NCBI RefSeq assembly: GCF_001375515.1
Contig: NZ_CTDX01000012.1
Location: forward strand, 1 to 64,000
From: Bacillus kwashiorkori
Lineage (GTDB): Bacteria > Bacillota > Bacilli > Bacillales > Caldibacillaceae
Direction of reading: 5' to 3'
DNA length: 64,000 bases
This document shows positions 54,180-63,647 of the stretch, piece by piece (the first letter of the stretch is position 1; every line of letters begins with the position of its first letter). The notes below the pieces were generated by a model. The model was given only the letters and a program-made list of their open reading frames with translations, was not told the origin of the DNA and did no database searches. The translations under genes were made by a program, and so were the position numbers.

Positions 54180-54197
54180 TTGTTTATAATTTCACAA
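54180..54197. promoter_or_regulatory. Rex-like operator candidate
   Basis: TTGTTTATAATTTCACAA matches 12 of 14 defined positions of the Firmicutes Rex box TTGTGAANNNNTTCACAA. Rex senses NADH/NAD and controls fermentation genes, which would suit a CoA-transferase. Its distance from the start (about 145 bases) weakens the case. Confidence 0.35.
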
Positions 54198-54206
54198 GTT
54201 TATCCT

Positions 54207-54258
54207 AAAAAAAAGAAAACCCACTTGGACTAAGTTTTAGAACTTAAAACAAAGTGGG
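54207..54258 (-). terminator. Terminator of the LytTR regulator gene
   Basis: CCCACTT pairs with AAGTGGG, with an inner AAGTT-AACTT stem; T residues follow on the minus strand. Confidence 0.8.
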
Positions 54259-54280
54259 AAAAAGACCGCAAATCAAAAAG

Positions 54281-54931
54281 TTAAAACATTAAATTTTTTC
54301 GGAAGTAACTTGCATACGATTGACTTACTGGGACACGGTCGCCATTTTTCATTACTAATAGAAAGGTAGAGTGAAAATCAGGTTGTATTTCTGCTATTTC
54401 ATTCATATTGACAATAAATGAACGGTGGCAGCGAATAAACTTATCGGCTGGCAAAAATTGTTCTATATCAGACAAATGGTATTTGTGAAGACCAGAAATA
54501 TGTTTTGCGACAATCTTTGCCTTTCTATGTTCGGCTTCTAAATAAATAATATCGTTAATTGAAATCGGAAACCAGCGGTCATTATTTTTCACAGTAAAGA
54601 TTGCTGGAGTGGATTGATCTGTTCGTATTGGTAAAATTGCTGTAATAACGGACTCTATTTCCTCGTTTTTTATTACGGGCACAGAAAGACCGAAATAGGA
54701 AATTCCAAAAACATTACTGTCAATGTAAGTGAAAATTCGTTGCTTCGACAGTAACGCTTTATAAGTAGCGGATCCTTTACGAATTTCATCGCCAGGTTTA
54801 ATCTGTAAGTTAATTAGTTGGCTTGGCCGATAATATACAAATTTATTTTTATCGGCAACAGCGATAGATGTTTCAGAAGGGAAAATATCTAAGAACGTTT
54901 CCAAAATATTTGGAGCAGGTAACTTATTCAC
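54281..54931 (-). CDS. LytTR transcription regulator with N-terminal sensor
   Basis: The 216-residue protein has a C-terminal LytTR DNA-binding domain (about 115-216): ISINDIIYLEAEHRKAKIVA, then DKFIRCHRSFIVNMNEI and RVPVSQSYASYFRK. LytTR domains bind pairs of short direct repeats. The N-terminal 110 residues (SETSIAVADKNKFVYYRPS, NVFGISYFGLSVPVIKN) lack the receiver-domain Asp pattern and look like a PAS/GAF-like sensor, so it is not a standard response regulator. The GTG 6 bases after GGAGGT was chosen. Located before, and reading toward, the CoA-transferase gene, which it may control. Confidence 0.83.
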   Translation of the reverse strand: MNKLPAPNILETFLDIFPSETSIAVADKNKFVYYRPSQLINLQIKPGDEIRKGSATYKALLSKQRIFTYIDSNVFGISYFGLSVPVIKNEEIESVITAILPIRTDQSTPAIFTVKNNDRWFPISINDIIYLEAEHRKAKIVAKHISGLHKYHLSDIEQFLPADKFIRCHRSFIVNMNEIAEIQPDFHSTFLLVMKNGDRVPVSQSYASYFRKNLMF

Positions 54932-55092
54932 GGTTTTACCTCCATTTACCAATTGTTTTTGTATTTTGGAAAAGGCTAATAGTCATATTAATCTATCAAT
55001 ATTATACCGTACAAAGTAAAAAAATGCTTGTAATAGCTATTTTTCTACATAAAGTAAATGAAATTACAGGACACAGGTTGATAGAAAAATAA

Positions 55093-55145
55093 AAGGACTG
55101 TCTAACAATGGAAAGGAATCAAATCCTTTCATTTTGACAGTCCTT
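55093..55145 (-). terminator. Terminator of the Dpp/Opp operon
   Basis: AAGGACTGTC pairs with GACAGTCCTT around an inner stem (ATGGAAAGGA with TCCTTTCAT); TTATTTTT follows on the minus strand. Confidence 0.85.
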
Positions 55146-55159
55146 AAATTATTATGTTT

Positions 55160-56170
55160 TTAGTTATGTGCAGGTATTTTCCCAGCAAAATCATTTATAT
55201 AGTGGCAAGCGGCTTGATGACTTTCCTTCATATGATCTTCTGTCGTTAACACTGGTTCTTTTGTTTTGCAAAGATCTGTTGCAAATGGACAACGCGTATG
55301 AAAGCGGCAACCGCTAGGGGGATTAATTGGTGAAGGAACATCCCCTTTTAAAATAATACGCTCTTTTTTTCGTTCTGGATCAGGCACTGGAATGGCAGAT
55401 AATAAAGCCTTCGTATAAGGATGTTGTGGGTTCTCAAAAATCGAGTGTTTATCCCCCGTTTCCACAATCTTTCCTAAATACATCACGATAATGCGATCAG
55501 AAATATGGCGAACGACTCCTAAATCATGTGAGATAAAGAGATAAGTAAGTTTAAACTCCTTTTGCAAACTTTTTAATAAATTTAATACTTGTGCTTGGAT
55601 AGACACATCAAGTGCGGAAACGGCCTCATCACAAATTATTAATTTTGGGTCAACGGAAAGTGCGCGTGCAATACCAATCCTCTGTCTTTGTCCCCCGCTA
55701 AATTCATGCGGGTAACGGTCCGCTTGATAGGCAGCAATCCCAACTTTCTCTAACAAATCTAATACACGATCATTTCTCTCCTTTTTCCGTACTACTTTTT
55801 GGATTGCCAGTGCCTCTTCCAAGATTTGTTTCACGGTTTGACGCGGATTCAGTGAGGCGTAAGGGTCTTGGAAAATGATTTGCATTTCCTTCCGTAATTT
55901 TCGCATTTTCCGATTACTTAAAGTAAGCACATTTTCCCCTTGGAAATATACTTCGCCACTAGTCGGTTCATCCAGACGCAAAATTGCTCTTCCAGTTGTT
56001 GATTTTCCACAACCGGATTCACCAACAATACTTACAGTTTCTCCTTCGTAAATGGTAAAAGATATATCATCCACTGCCTTAACATGATTCACTGTTCGTC
56101 CTAAAAATCCCCCTTTAATCGGGAAATGTTGTTTTAAATTTTTAACGGTTAACAGTGGCTTCTTTTCCAT
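55160..56170 (-). CDS. dppF: Dipeptide/oligopeptide ABC ATPase, DppF/OppF type
   Basis: The 336-residue ATPase has Walker A GESGCGKST, signature FSGGQRQRIG, Walker B LIICDEAVSALD and the C-terminal oligopeptide extension with clustered cysteines (PPSGCRFHTRCPFATDLC) that binds an iron-sulfur cluster in some members. It pairs with the preceding DppD-like ATPase. ATG follows AAGGAGGTG and overlaps the dppD end by 29 bases. It is the last gene of a four-gene importer operon. Confidence 0.93.
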   Translation of the reverse strand: MEKKPLLTVKNLKQHFPIKGGFLGRTVNHVKAVDDISFTIYEGETVSIVGESGCGKSTTGRAILRLDEPTSGEVYFQGENVLTLSNRKMRKLRKEMQIIFQDPYASLNPRQTVKQILEEALAIQKVVRKKERNDRVLDLLEKVGIAAYQADRYPHEFSGGQRQRIGIARALSVDPKLIICDEAVSALDVSIQAQVLNLLKSLQKEFKLTYLFISHDLGVVRHISDRIIVMYLGKIVETGDKHSIFENPQHPYTKALLSAIPVPDPERKKERIILKGDVPSPINPPSGCRFHTRCPFATDLCKTKEPVLTTEDHMKESHQAACHYINDFAGKIPAHN

Positions 56171-57167
56171 TCACATTCACCTCCTTATCTCCATCCCACT
56201 CATCTGTATAAATCCAACAGCGAACATCTCTTCCTTGTTCTAAAGTAGTAAGTTCTGGTACTTTCTCGTGGCAAATAGGGGATGCAAATGGACAACGAGG
56301 GGCAAAACTACAGCCCTTTGGCATATCAAATGGACTTGGTACCGCCCCTTTTATTGCAACGAGATCCTCTTGATCCATGTCATGTCGTGGTAATGAATTA
56401 AGCAGGCCGACAGTATATGGATGTTTCGGATTTTTGAAAAGTGTTTTCACATCCGAATACTCTACTACTTTTCCGCAATACATTACTGCTACATAGTCAC
56501 AAGTTTCAGCAACTACCCCTAAGTCATGAGTAATAAAAATAACGGACATATTCAATCGTTTTTGTAAGTCCTTAATTAGTTCCAAAATTTGTGCCTGAAT
56601 GGTAACGTCAAGGGCAGTCGTTGGTTCATCCGCAATTAGCAAACTCGGATTACATGCAAGTGCCATTGCAATCATTACCCTTTGCCGCATTCCTCCAGAT
56701 AATTCAAATGGGTATTGATCCACTCGTTTTTCCGGCGATGGAATACCGACTAGTTTCAGCATTTCAACAGCCTTTATTTTAGCTGTTCGCTTTGATAATC
56801 CTTGATGGATTTGAAATGACTCGGCAATTTGGTCGCCAATAGTATATACAGGGTTTAAAGAAGTCATCGGTTCTTGGAAAATCATAGAAATTTGATTGCC
56901 ACGAATATGCCGCATCTCTTTTTTTGATTTTTTCAGCAAATCTTCCCCTTTAAAGATTACTTCACCACCGACAATCTTCCCTGGATGGTCTATGAGGCGC
57001 ATTAAGGATAAAGAAGTAATACTTTTACCAGAACCAGATTCGCCAACAATTCCTAACGTCTTTCCGGCGGGTAAAGAAAAACTAACACCGTCTACCGCCC
57101 TTACTTCTCCTTCACTAGTAAAAAAGGATGTTCGCAGATTATTAACTTCTAATATATTTTTGCTCAC
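56142..57167 (-). CDS. dppD: Dipeptide/oligopeptide ABC ATPase, DppD/OppD type
   Basis: The 341-residue ATPase has Walker [10 protein letters not shown], signature [10 protein letters not shown], Walker [13 protein letters not shown] and the cysteine-bearing tail [17 protein letters not shown]. The GTG at this position is 6 bases after AAAGGGGTG; a GTG three codons earlier lies inside that ribosome site. The gene begins 16 bases after the permease gene stop. Substrate is set by the binding protein encoded divergently. Confidence 0.93.
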   Translation of the reverse strand: MSKNILEVNNLRTSFFTSEGEVRAVDGVSFSLPAGKTLGIVGESGSGKSITSLSLMRLIDHPGKIVGGEVIFKGEDLLKKSKKEMRHIRGNQISMIFQEPMTSLNPVYTIGDQIAESFQIHQGLSKRTAKIKAVEMLKLVGIPSPEKRVDQYPFELSGGMRQRVMIAMALACNPSLLIADEPTTALDVTIQAQILELIKDLQKRLNMSVIFITHDLGVVAETCDYVAVMYCGKVVEYSDVKTLFKNPKHPYTVGLLNSLPRHDMDQEDLVAIKGAVPSPFDMPKGCSFAPRCPFASPICHEKVPELTTLEQGRDVRCWIYTDEWDGDKEVNVNGKEATVNR

Positions 57168-57183
57168 AACATGCACCCCTTTT

Positions 57184-58107
57184 TTAATTCAACTCAATTC
57201 GCTTATTTAAGTATCGATACGAAATGTCTACTAATAGATTAACAATGACGAACAAGATAGAAATAACTAGCACTGTTCCTTGGACAACTGGAAAATTTCG
57301 TTGATATATCGCATCAATGACTAATCTTCCCATTCCATTCACGGCAAAAACGCTCTCTGTTAATACAGCTCCACCGAGAAAACCGCCAAACTCTAAGCCC
57401 ACTACAGTCACGACAGGAATAAGTGCATTTTTTAAAGCATGTTTGTAAATGACGATTTGTTCCTTTACTCCTTTAGCTCGAGCGGTTCGAATATAATCTT
57501 GATTAATCACTTCAAGCATACTGGAGCGAGTCATTCGAGCAATAATGGCTGCACCACCAGTACCTAATGTAATTACTGGTAAAATATTTTGTTGCCATGT
57601 TCCCCATCCGGACGGATCAAAGATACGAACTTCTATCGCAAAATACTTAATTAACATTAACCCTAGCCAAAAGTTTGGCATCGATAAACCGAATAAAGCA
57701 ACAACCATAATGGAAACATCCATCCAAGAGTACTGTTTTACGGCAGAAATGATTCCAGCAATTAATCCTAAAAAAACAGCTAGAATAACACTGTATATAG
57801 CAAGCTCTAACGTTATCCAAAACCGGCTCTCAAAAATTTCATCAACGACAGGCCGGTTACTACGAATGGAATCACCTAAATCCCCTTGTAATAAATTACC
57901 TAGGAACTTTCCGTATTGAACATGTAAGGGATCATTCAAGCCAAGTTTTTCTCGGATTTGTTCAATTGTTTCTCTCGGAGCACCTTCTCCGGCGATAACT
58001 AACGCGGGATCGCCTGGTGTTAGGTGAAGTAATAAAAAGACAAGAACAGTTACCCCGAAAAGTACTGGTATCGTTTGTAAGATTCTGCGAATAATAAATT
58101 TAAACAT
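57184..58107 (-). CDS. dppB: Peptide ABC permease, DppB type
   Basis: The 307-residue permease opens with FIIRRILQTIPVLFGVTVLVF and contains LLHLTPGDPA, both typical of DppB/GsiC. The EAA docking loop is DYIRTARAKGVKEQIVIYKHALKNA. Six helices are predicted. ATG has GGGGGGC upstream. It lies 11 bases after the DppC-like gene. Confidence 0.93.
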   Translation of the reverse strand: MFKFIIRRILQTIPVLFGVTVLVFLLLHLTPGDPALVIAGEGAPRETIEQIREKLGLNDPLHVQYGKFLGNLLQGDLGDSIRSNRPVVDEIFESRFWITLELAIYSVILAVFLGLIAGIISAVKQYSWMDVSIMVVALFGLSMPNFWLGLMLIKYFAIEVRIFDPSGWGTWQQNILPVITLGTGGAAIIARMTRSSMLEVINQDYIRTARAKGVKEQIVIYKHALKNALIPVVTVVGLEFGGFLGGAVLTESVFAVNGMGRLVIDAIYQRNFPVVQGTVLVISILFVIVNLLVDISYRYLNKRIELN

Positions 58108-58118
58108 GAAATGCCCCC

Positions 58119-59018
58119 CTATTTTTTACTTGACTTAGGATCTAACGCATCCCTCAGCCCGTCTCCAAAAATATTAAATGCTAATACGACCGTAACAATT
58201 GCAAGACCTGGGAATAACGCCACATGTGGATAGTCGAAAATATAGGACCGTCCATCATTTAACATAGCTCCCCACTCTGGTTCTGGGGGTTGAGCACCCA
58301 AACCTAAGAAAGACAAACCTGCAGCTGTTAAAATGGCCGTCGCTATTCGCAATGTCGCTTGTACAATTATTGGAGACATAATATTCGGTAAAATGTGCCT
58401 GAAGATTATTCGTAAGTCTTTCGCACCAAGAGCTCTAATCGCGTCTATATATTCTAGTTTCCTAACGGCTAACGTCGAACCGCGAACGATACGGGCAAAG
58501 GAAGGGACTGAGAACACAGCAACAGCAATAATGACATTGTATAAACTGCCCCCTAATACACCGGCAATAGCAATCGCAAGCAAAATTCCTGGAAATGCAA
58601 GGAAAACATCGACCACACGCATTATAATTGTGTCAATTACTCCCCCGTAATAACCAGATATAATTCCTAAAACGACCCCTGCAATCATTCCAATAAATAC
58701 GGAGAAAAATCCAACAAATAAGGTTAATTTCATCCCGTGAATAATCCTTGTGAAAATATCACGACCGTTATGGTCAGTACCGAACCAATGCTCACTTGAA
58801 GGCTCTTGTAATTTAATAGAATACTTGACCAAATTCGGATCATGTGTGGTGAACATCGGTCCAAAGATTGCAACTAAAATAAAAAATAAAATAAAATATC
58901 CGCCAATAAGTGCAGCTTTATTCTTTTTGAAGCGTCGGTAAAAAATCATCCAATTGGATTGACCCTTTTGTTTGGAAACTGGAGGAGTGGTTGTCGTTTG
59001 AATTGGTTGATTCGTCAT
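58119..59018 (-). CDS. dppC: Peptide ABC permease, DppC type
   Basis: The 299-residue permease has a Thr/Pro-rich N-terminal tail, the OppC_N segment (FYRRFKKNKAALIGGYFILF), HWFGTDHNGRDIFTRIIHG and the docking loop EYIDAIRALGAKDLRIIFRH. This is typical DppC/GsiD. The ATG after AAAGGATGG at correct spacing was chosen over one overlapping that site. First gene of the minus-strand operon, divergent from the binding-protein gene. Confidence 0.93.
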   Translation of the reverse strand: MTNQPIQTTTTPPVSKQKGQSNWMIFYRRFKKNKAALIGGYFILFFILVAIFGPMFTTHDPNLVKYSIKLQEPSSEHWFGTDHNGRDIFTRIIHGMKLTLFVGFFSVFIGMIAGVVLGIISGYYGGVIDTIIMRVVDVFLAFPGILLAIAIAGVLGGSLYNVIIAVAVFSVPSFARIVRGSTLAVRKLEYIDAIRALGAKDLRIIFRHILPNIMSPIIVQATLRIATAILTAAGLSFLGLGAQPPEPEWGAMLNDGRSYIFDYPHVALFPGLAIVTVVLAFNIFGDGLRDALDPKSSKK

Positions 59019-59341
59019 AGATTCCATCCTTTCTTTGTCTGTATCAATATTTTGAATTCATAGAGTTTAACCTATCATACAATAAAATTAATAATTATGT
59101 AATATTATATTAGTAAAAAATTAATTTAATCCTATAGTTTTCTCTCAACAAAATATGGCAAAAAACGCTATTTTATTACAAAATTCGACAAAAAAAGCAA
59201 CAGCTTGTCGAAAAAAGATGTACGATTTTTCAAAAAAAGATATTGAGAATTTATTCATTTCACGGTATATTTGTAAAAACATCAAGTTGTTTACTAGATT
59301 TTCACTATTACAAAAACAAATTCAAACAGGGGGGAATTTTT
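59019..59341. other. Divergent promoter region of the peptide transporter
   Basis: This AT-rich gap must hold promoters for the permease/ATPase operon and the binding-protein gene. No CodY-type or other operator was recognised. Confidence 0.4.
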
Positions 59342-60949
59342 TTGAAGAAAAAATCATTTTTATTACTTGCCTTCATGTTAATGTTTGCATTGGTACTATC
59401 TGCATGTGGTGGCGGTAAAAAGGAAGAGACGGGAGGCAAAAATTCAGGCGGACAAAATGGTGGAGACGAAAAGAAGGCCCAGGATTTAATTATCGCTAGC
59501 CTTTCAGAGGCAGTTTCATTAGATCCGCATGGTTCCAACGATGTTCCATCTAGTAATGTTGCTTACAATATTTATGAAACTTTAGTTTATCAAAACGAAA
59601 AAATGGAAATCGTCCCAGGACTTGCAAAGGAATGGAAAATGATTGACGACACAACCTATGAATTTAAACTACAAGAAGGTGTAAAATTCCATGATGGTTC
59701 TGATTTTACCGCAGATGTAGTAAAAGCAAACTTTGAACGAATTTTAGACCCGAAAGTTGCTTCACCTAGAGCCTTCTTATTCGAAATGATTGAGTCGGTT
59801 AATCCAGTAGATCCAACAACTGTACAATTTAAATTAAAATATCCATTTGCCCCATTCCTAGCACACTTAGCGCATAGTGGTGGCAGTATGATTAGTGCAG
59901 AAGCAATCAAAAAAGATTACGAGGAAATTGAAAAAGATTCTAAGAAAAAAGCAGGAGCTTATATTAGCTTAAATCCATCTGGAACTGGCTGGTTTAAATT
60001 AGGTAAATGGAACTCTGGTGAGTCTATTAAGCTAGTACGTAATGACGATTATTGGGGAGAAAAGGCAAAGCTGGATAGTGTCACTTGGAAAGTAGTGAAG
60101 GAAGCATTAACAAGAGTAGCAGAATTAGAAACTGGTAATTCCCATATTATTGATCCAGTTAGTCCATCGGATTTGAAACGGGTAGAAGATTTGGCGAACG
60201 CCGGTGTTAATAAGCAAACATCGTTGAGTTTATCGTATGTTGGTTTTAATGCACAAAAAGCACCGTTCGATAATGTGAAAGTTCGTCAAGCCATTTCTAT
60301 GGCAATTGATAAGAACGAAATTATTAACGGAATATATGAAGGGACAGGAGTACCAGCAGTTGGTCCGCTTGCCCCAGATGTATATGGTTTTGATGCATCC
60401 GTCAAGCCAATTGAATATGATGTAGAAGGAGCTAAAAAATTATTAGCCGAAGCAGGTTTCCCTGACGGATTTGAAACAACTATTTGGACAAATGACAACC
60501 CAGATCGCCGTAAGATCGCAGAGTATGTCCAAAGCGCACTTAAAGAAATTGGTGTAGAAGTAAAAATTGAAGAATTAGAGTGGGGTTCCTACTTAGAGCA
60601 AACAGCAGCAGGTAACCATGATATGTTCATTTTAGGATGGTCTACTGCAACAGCTGATGCGGACTATGCCATGTTCCCATTATTCCATTCGGATAATGTC
60701 GGTGATCCAGGGAACCGTACGTTCTTAAAAGATGCGGAACTTGATTCTATTTTAGAAAAAGCACGACAAGAAACAGATAACACAACACGTCTTGCTTTAT
60801 ATAAAGAAGCACAAGAAAAACTAGTAGAACTTGCCCCGATGCTATACTTAATGCATACAGAGCATTTGAACGGCGTAAGTGATAATGTAAAAGGATTTGG
60901 TGTAACAGCTGCGGGAATGTTCTTATTAAAAGACGTAACAATTGAATAA
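59342..60949 (+). CDS. Peptide/glutathione-type ABC substrate-binding lipoprotein
   Basis: The 535-residue SBP_bac_5 protein has a lipoprotein signal with lipobox ending LVLSAC, a Gly/Lys/Asn linker, and the family signature IVPGLAKEWKMIDDTTYEFK with LQEGVKFHDGSDFTADVV. The C-terminal lobe includes DMFILGWSTATADADYAMFP. It most resembles the glutathione/dipeptide (GsiB/DppE-like) subgroup. The start is TTG, 7 bases after a GGGGGG ribosome site. It is transcribed away from its permease operon, so subunit amounts can be set separately. Confidence 0.92.
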   Translation: MKKKSFLLLAFMLMFALVLSACGGGKKEETGGKNSGGQNGGDEKKAQDLIIASLSEAVSLDPHGSNDVPSSNVAYNIYETLVYQNEKMEIVPGLAKEWKMIDDTTYEFKLQEGVKFHDGSDFTADVVKANFERILDPKVASPRAFLFEMIESVNPVDPTTVQFKLKYPFAPFLAHLAHSGGSMISAEAIKKDYEEIEKDSKKKAGAYISLNPSGTGWFKLGKWNSGESIKLVRNDDYWGEKAKLDSVTWKVVKEALTRVAELETGNSHIIDPVSPSDLKRVEDLANAGVNKQTSLSLSYVGFNAQKAPFDNVKVRQAISMAIDKNEIINGIYEGTGVPAVGPLAPDVYGFDASVKPIEYDVEGAKKLLAEAGFPDGFETTIWTNDNPDRRKIAEYVQSALKEIGVEVKIEELEWGSYLEQTAAGNHDMFILGWSTATADADYAMFPLFHSDNVGDPGNRTFLKDAELDSILEKARQETDNTTRLALYKEAQEKLVELAPMLYLMHTEHLNGVSDNVKGFGVTAAGMFLLKDVTIE

Positions 60950-60963
60950 CATTTAAAAGAGCG

Positions 60964-61007
60964 AAGCCATCTAAAGGTGAACAATCATCACTTTAGATGG
61001 CTTTTTT
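60964..61007 (+). terminator. Terminator of the binding-protein gene
   Basis: AAGCCATCTAAAG pairs with CTTTAGATGGCTT, followed by seven T residues. Confidence 0.92.
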
Positions 61008-61146
61008 TCTCGTTAAAGTAAATCTTAAATTTCATTACATAAATAAATGAATATGCTAAAATGATTAGTGACAATGTAACAATAAGCAATATTTATTTAT
61101 AATAAAATACTATCTTTCGATAACATATTGATAGGAGGACATAACG

Positions 61147-62340
61147 ATGTCAAGTTCAACTTTACATGGATTTTTACAAACAAATTTACAAGATTTAAAA
61201 GATCAAGGTTTATATAATGAAATTGACCCATTACAATCTGCCAACGGTCCAATCATTCGTATCGATGGCAAAGAATTAATTAATTTATCTTCCAACAACT
61301 ATCTCGGTTTAGCAACTGATGACCGCTTAAAAGAAGTTGCTAAAAAGGCAATTGATGATTGGGGCGTTGGTGCAGGAGCGGTCCGTACTATTAATGGAAC
61401 ATTAGCAGTACATACTAAATTGGAAGATACAATTGCTACATTTAAAGGAACAGAAGCAGCGATTGCTTACCAGTCCGGTTTCAACTGTAATATGGCAGCA
61501 ATTTCCGCCGTTATGGATAAAAATGATGCGATTTTATCTGATGAATTAAATCATGCATCGATTATTGATGGCTGCCGTCTATCAAGGGCAACAATTATTC
61601 GTTACAACCACTCAGATATGGAAGACTTACGGACAAAAGCAAAAGAAGCTAAAGAATCAGGAAAATATAAGAAGTTAATGGTCATTACTGACGGTGTATT
61701 TTCGATGGATGGTGATATTGCTCTACTACCTGAAATTGTAGAAATAGCCGAAGAATTTGACTTAATGGTATATGTCGATGATGCTCACGGTTCTGGAGTT
61801 CTCGGTAACGGTGCAGGAACAGTGAAACATTTTGGTCTGCAAGACAAGGTAGACTTTCAAATTGGGACGTTATCGAAAGCAATCGGTGTCGTTGGAGGAT
61901 ATGTTGCAGGAAAAAGAGAGCTAATTGACTGGTTAAAAGTACGTTCTCGGCCATTTTTATTTTCAACTGCGGTAACACCAGCAGATGCAGTGGCTGCAAC
62001 AAAAGCAATTGAATTATTAATGGAAAGTACCGAACTTCATGATAAGCTTTGGGAGAATGGGCGGTATTTAAAGGCTGGCTTGAAAAGGTTAGGCTTCGAT
62101 ATCGGTCAAAGTGAAACACCGATAACACCTTGCATTATCGGTGATGAAATGACAACCCAACAATTTAGCAAACGACTTTACGAGGAAGGAGTATATGCTA
62201 AATCCATCGTATTCCCAACCGTACCAAAAGGAACAGGGCGCATAAGAAACATGCCAACAGCTGCCCATACGAAGGAAATGTTAGACCAAGCTTTAGCAAT
62301 TTATGAAAAAGTCGGTAAAGAACTTGGAATCTTATCTTAA
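61147..62340 (+). CDS. kbl: Glycine C-acetyltransferase (2-amino-3-ketobutyrate CoA ligase)
   Basis: The 397-residue PLP enzyme of the alpha-oxoamine synthase family has [28 protein letters not shown] and the PLP-lysine motif [13 protein letters not shown]. It cleaves 2-amino-3-oxobutyrate with CoA to glycine and acetyl-CoA. BioF has the same fold, but the L-threonine dehydrogenase gene directly downstream supports Kbl. ATG follows AGGAGG. The 113-base gap to the next gene shows no terminator, so co-transcription is likely. Confidence 0.94.
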   Translation: MSSSTLHGFLQTNLQDLKDQGLYNEIDPLQSANGPIIRIDGKELINLSSNNYLGLATDDRLKEVAKKAIDDWGVGAGAVRTINGTLAVHTKLEDTIATFKGTEAAIAYQSGFNCNMAAISAVMDKNDAILSDELNHASIIDGCRLSRATIIRYNHSDMEDLRTKAKEAKESGKYKKLMVITDGVFSMDGDIALLPEIVEIAEEFDLMVYVDDAHGSGVLGNGAGTVKHFGLQDKVDFQIGTLSKAIGVVGGYVAGKRELIDWLKVRSRPFLFSTAVTPADAVAATKAIELLMESTELHDKLWENGRYLKAGLKRLGFDIGQSETPITPCIIGDEMTTQQFSKRLYEEGVYAKSIVFPTVPKGTGRIRNMPTAAHTKEMLDQALAIYEKVGKELGILS

Positions 62341-62453
62341 GGCTTTAGTAACAGACAACAATGATTATTATGCTTAATGGATAGAGCGAAATTAGGCGAT
62401 TCAACGTTTTTTACGATAATCATTTGATTTTTTTGGGTAGCGGAGGAAGTTGT

Positions 62454-63407
62454 ATGAAAAAAATTTTAGTAACAGGTGCACTAGGACAAATCGGTTCAGA
62501 ACTAGTAATGAAACTTCGAGAAATTTACGGGGCAAACAATGTCGTTGCAACAGATATTCGGGAAGCGGATAATGAAGTAGTAACGAGTGGGCCTTTTGAA
62601 ATTTTAAATGTATTAGAAGCTAATAAAATGGCGGATATTGCAAAAAGACACCAAGTAGACACGATCATGCATTTAGCTGCCTTACTTTCTGCAACAGCGG
62701 AGGCTAACCCGCAACTTGCATGGAATATTAATATGGGTGGGCTCATGAATGCGTTAGAAGTTGCAAGGGAAGAACATTTACAATTTTTCACCCCTAGTTC
62801 AATAGGTGCCTTTGGTCCGTCTACACCGAAGGATAATACACCACAAGACACATTACAAAGGCCTACAACGATGTACGGTGTCAATAAAGTAGCTGGTGAA
62901 CTGCTATGTGATTACTACTTCGCTAAATTTGGTGTCGACACACGGGGGGTACGTTTTCCAGGATTAATTTCCTATGTTGCACCTCCTGGGGGCGGAACGA
63001 CGGATTACGCAGTGGAAATTTACTATGAAGCATTAAGAAATAAAAAATATACATCTTTTATCGGAAAAGGCACCTATATGGATATGATGTATATGCCAGA
63101 TGCAATTGATGCAATTATCCGGTTAATGGAAACTGATGCAGGCAGACTTATTCACCGCAATGCATTTAACGTATCAGCAATGAGTGTCGCTCCTGAACAT
63201 TTTGAAGCGGCGATTAAAAAGCATATACCAGAATTTACTTTACAATACAAAGTTGATCCACTTCGGCAAAAAATTGCTGAAAGCTGGCCCAATTCCATTG
63301 ATACGACTGCGGCAAAACAAGAATGGGGCTTTACAACACGGTATGATTTAGAAAAAATGACAGCGGATATGCTAGAAAAATTATCTGTGAAATTAACAAA
63401 AAATTAG
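62454..63407 (+). CDS. tdh: L-threonine 3-dehydrogenase, extended SDR type
   Basis: The 317-residue NAD-dependent SDR has the Rossmann start [19 protein letters not shown], the block [20 protein letters not shown] and the catalytic [10 protein letters not shown] Ser with Tyr and Lys of [11 protein letters not shown]. This is the epimerase-like threonine dehydrogenase class, not the zinc alcohol dehydrogenase class found in E. coli. It makes 2-amino-3-oxobutyrate for Kbl. The ATG 6 bases after CGGAGGAA was chosen over a longer frame. Confidence 0.92.
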   Translation: MKKILVTGALGQIGSELVMKLREIYGANNVVATDIREADNEVVTSGPFEILNVLEANKMADIAKRHQVDTIMHLAALLSATAEANPQLAWNINMGGLMNALEVAREEHLQFFTPSSIGAFGPSTPKDNTPQDTLQRPTTMYGVNKVAGELLCDYYFAKFGVDTRGVRFPGLISYVAPPGGGTTDYAVEIYYEALRNKKYTSFIGKGTYMDMMYMPDAIDAIIRLMETDAGRLIHRNAFNVSAMSVAPEHFEAAIKKHIPEFTLQYKVDPLRQKIAESWPNSIDTTAAKQEWGFTTRYDLEKMTADMLEKLSVKLTKN

Positions 63408-63419
63408 TCAAGATATATA

Positions 63420-63583
63420 AAAGAGGTTAGGACGAAGAAGTTTAATTGTAGGGAACTTCGAACAAGTGTGGGATCAACCACTTTGGAGATACGGTATAAC
63501 AGTTACTGCACCTATTTCCTCCACAAGACAAATGTCATTGTTCACCTTACAAATAAATCTCACTCTTATATCCTAACCTCTTT
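63420..63583 (+). repeat. 164-base element with 13-bp terminal inverted repeats
   Basis: AAAGAGGTTAGGA at the left is a perfect complement of TCCTAACCTCTTT at the right; 138 bases lie between. It follows tdh and could be its terminator with a long loop, or a small MITE-like unit. No coding frame is visible in it. Confidence 0.6.
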
Positions 63584-63647
63584 CACATGTCAAAAAATAT
63601 GAGGCTTTCTAATAGTTATAAGTCATTTTTAGAAGAGGTGAGAAACG

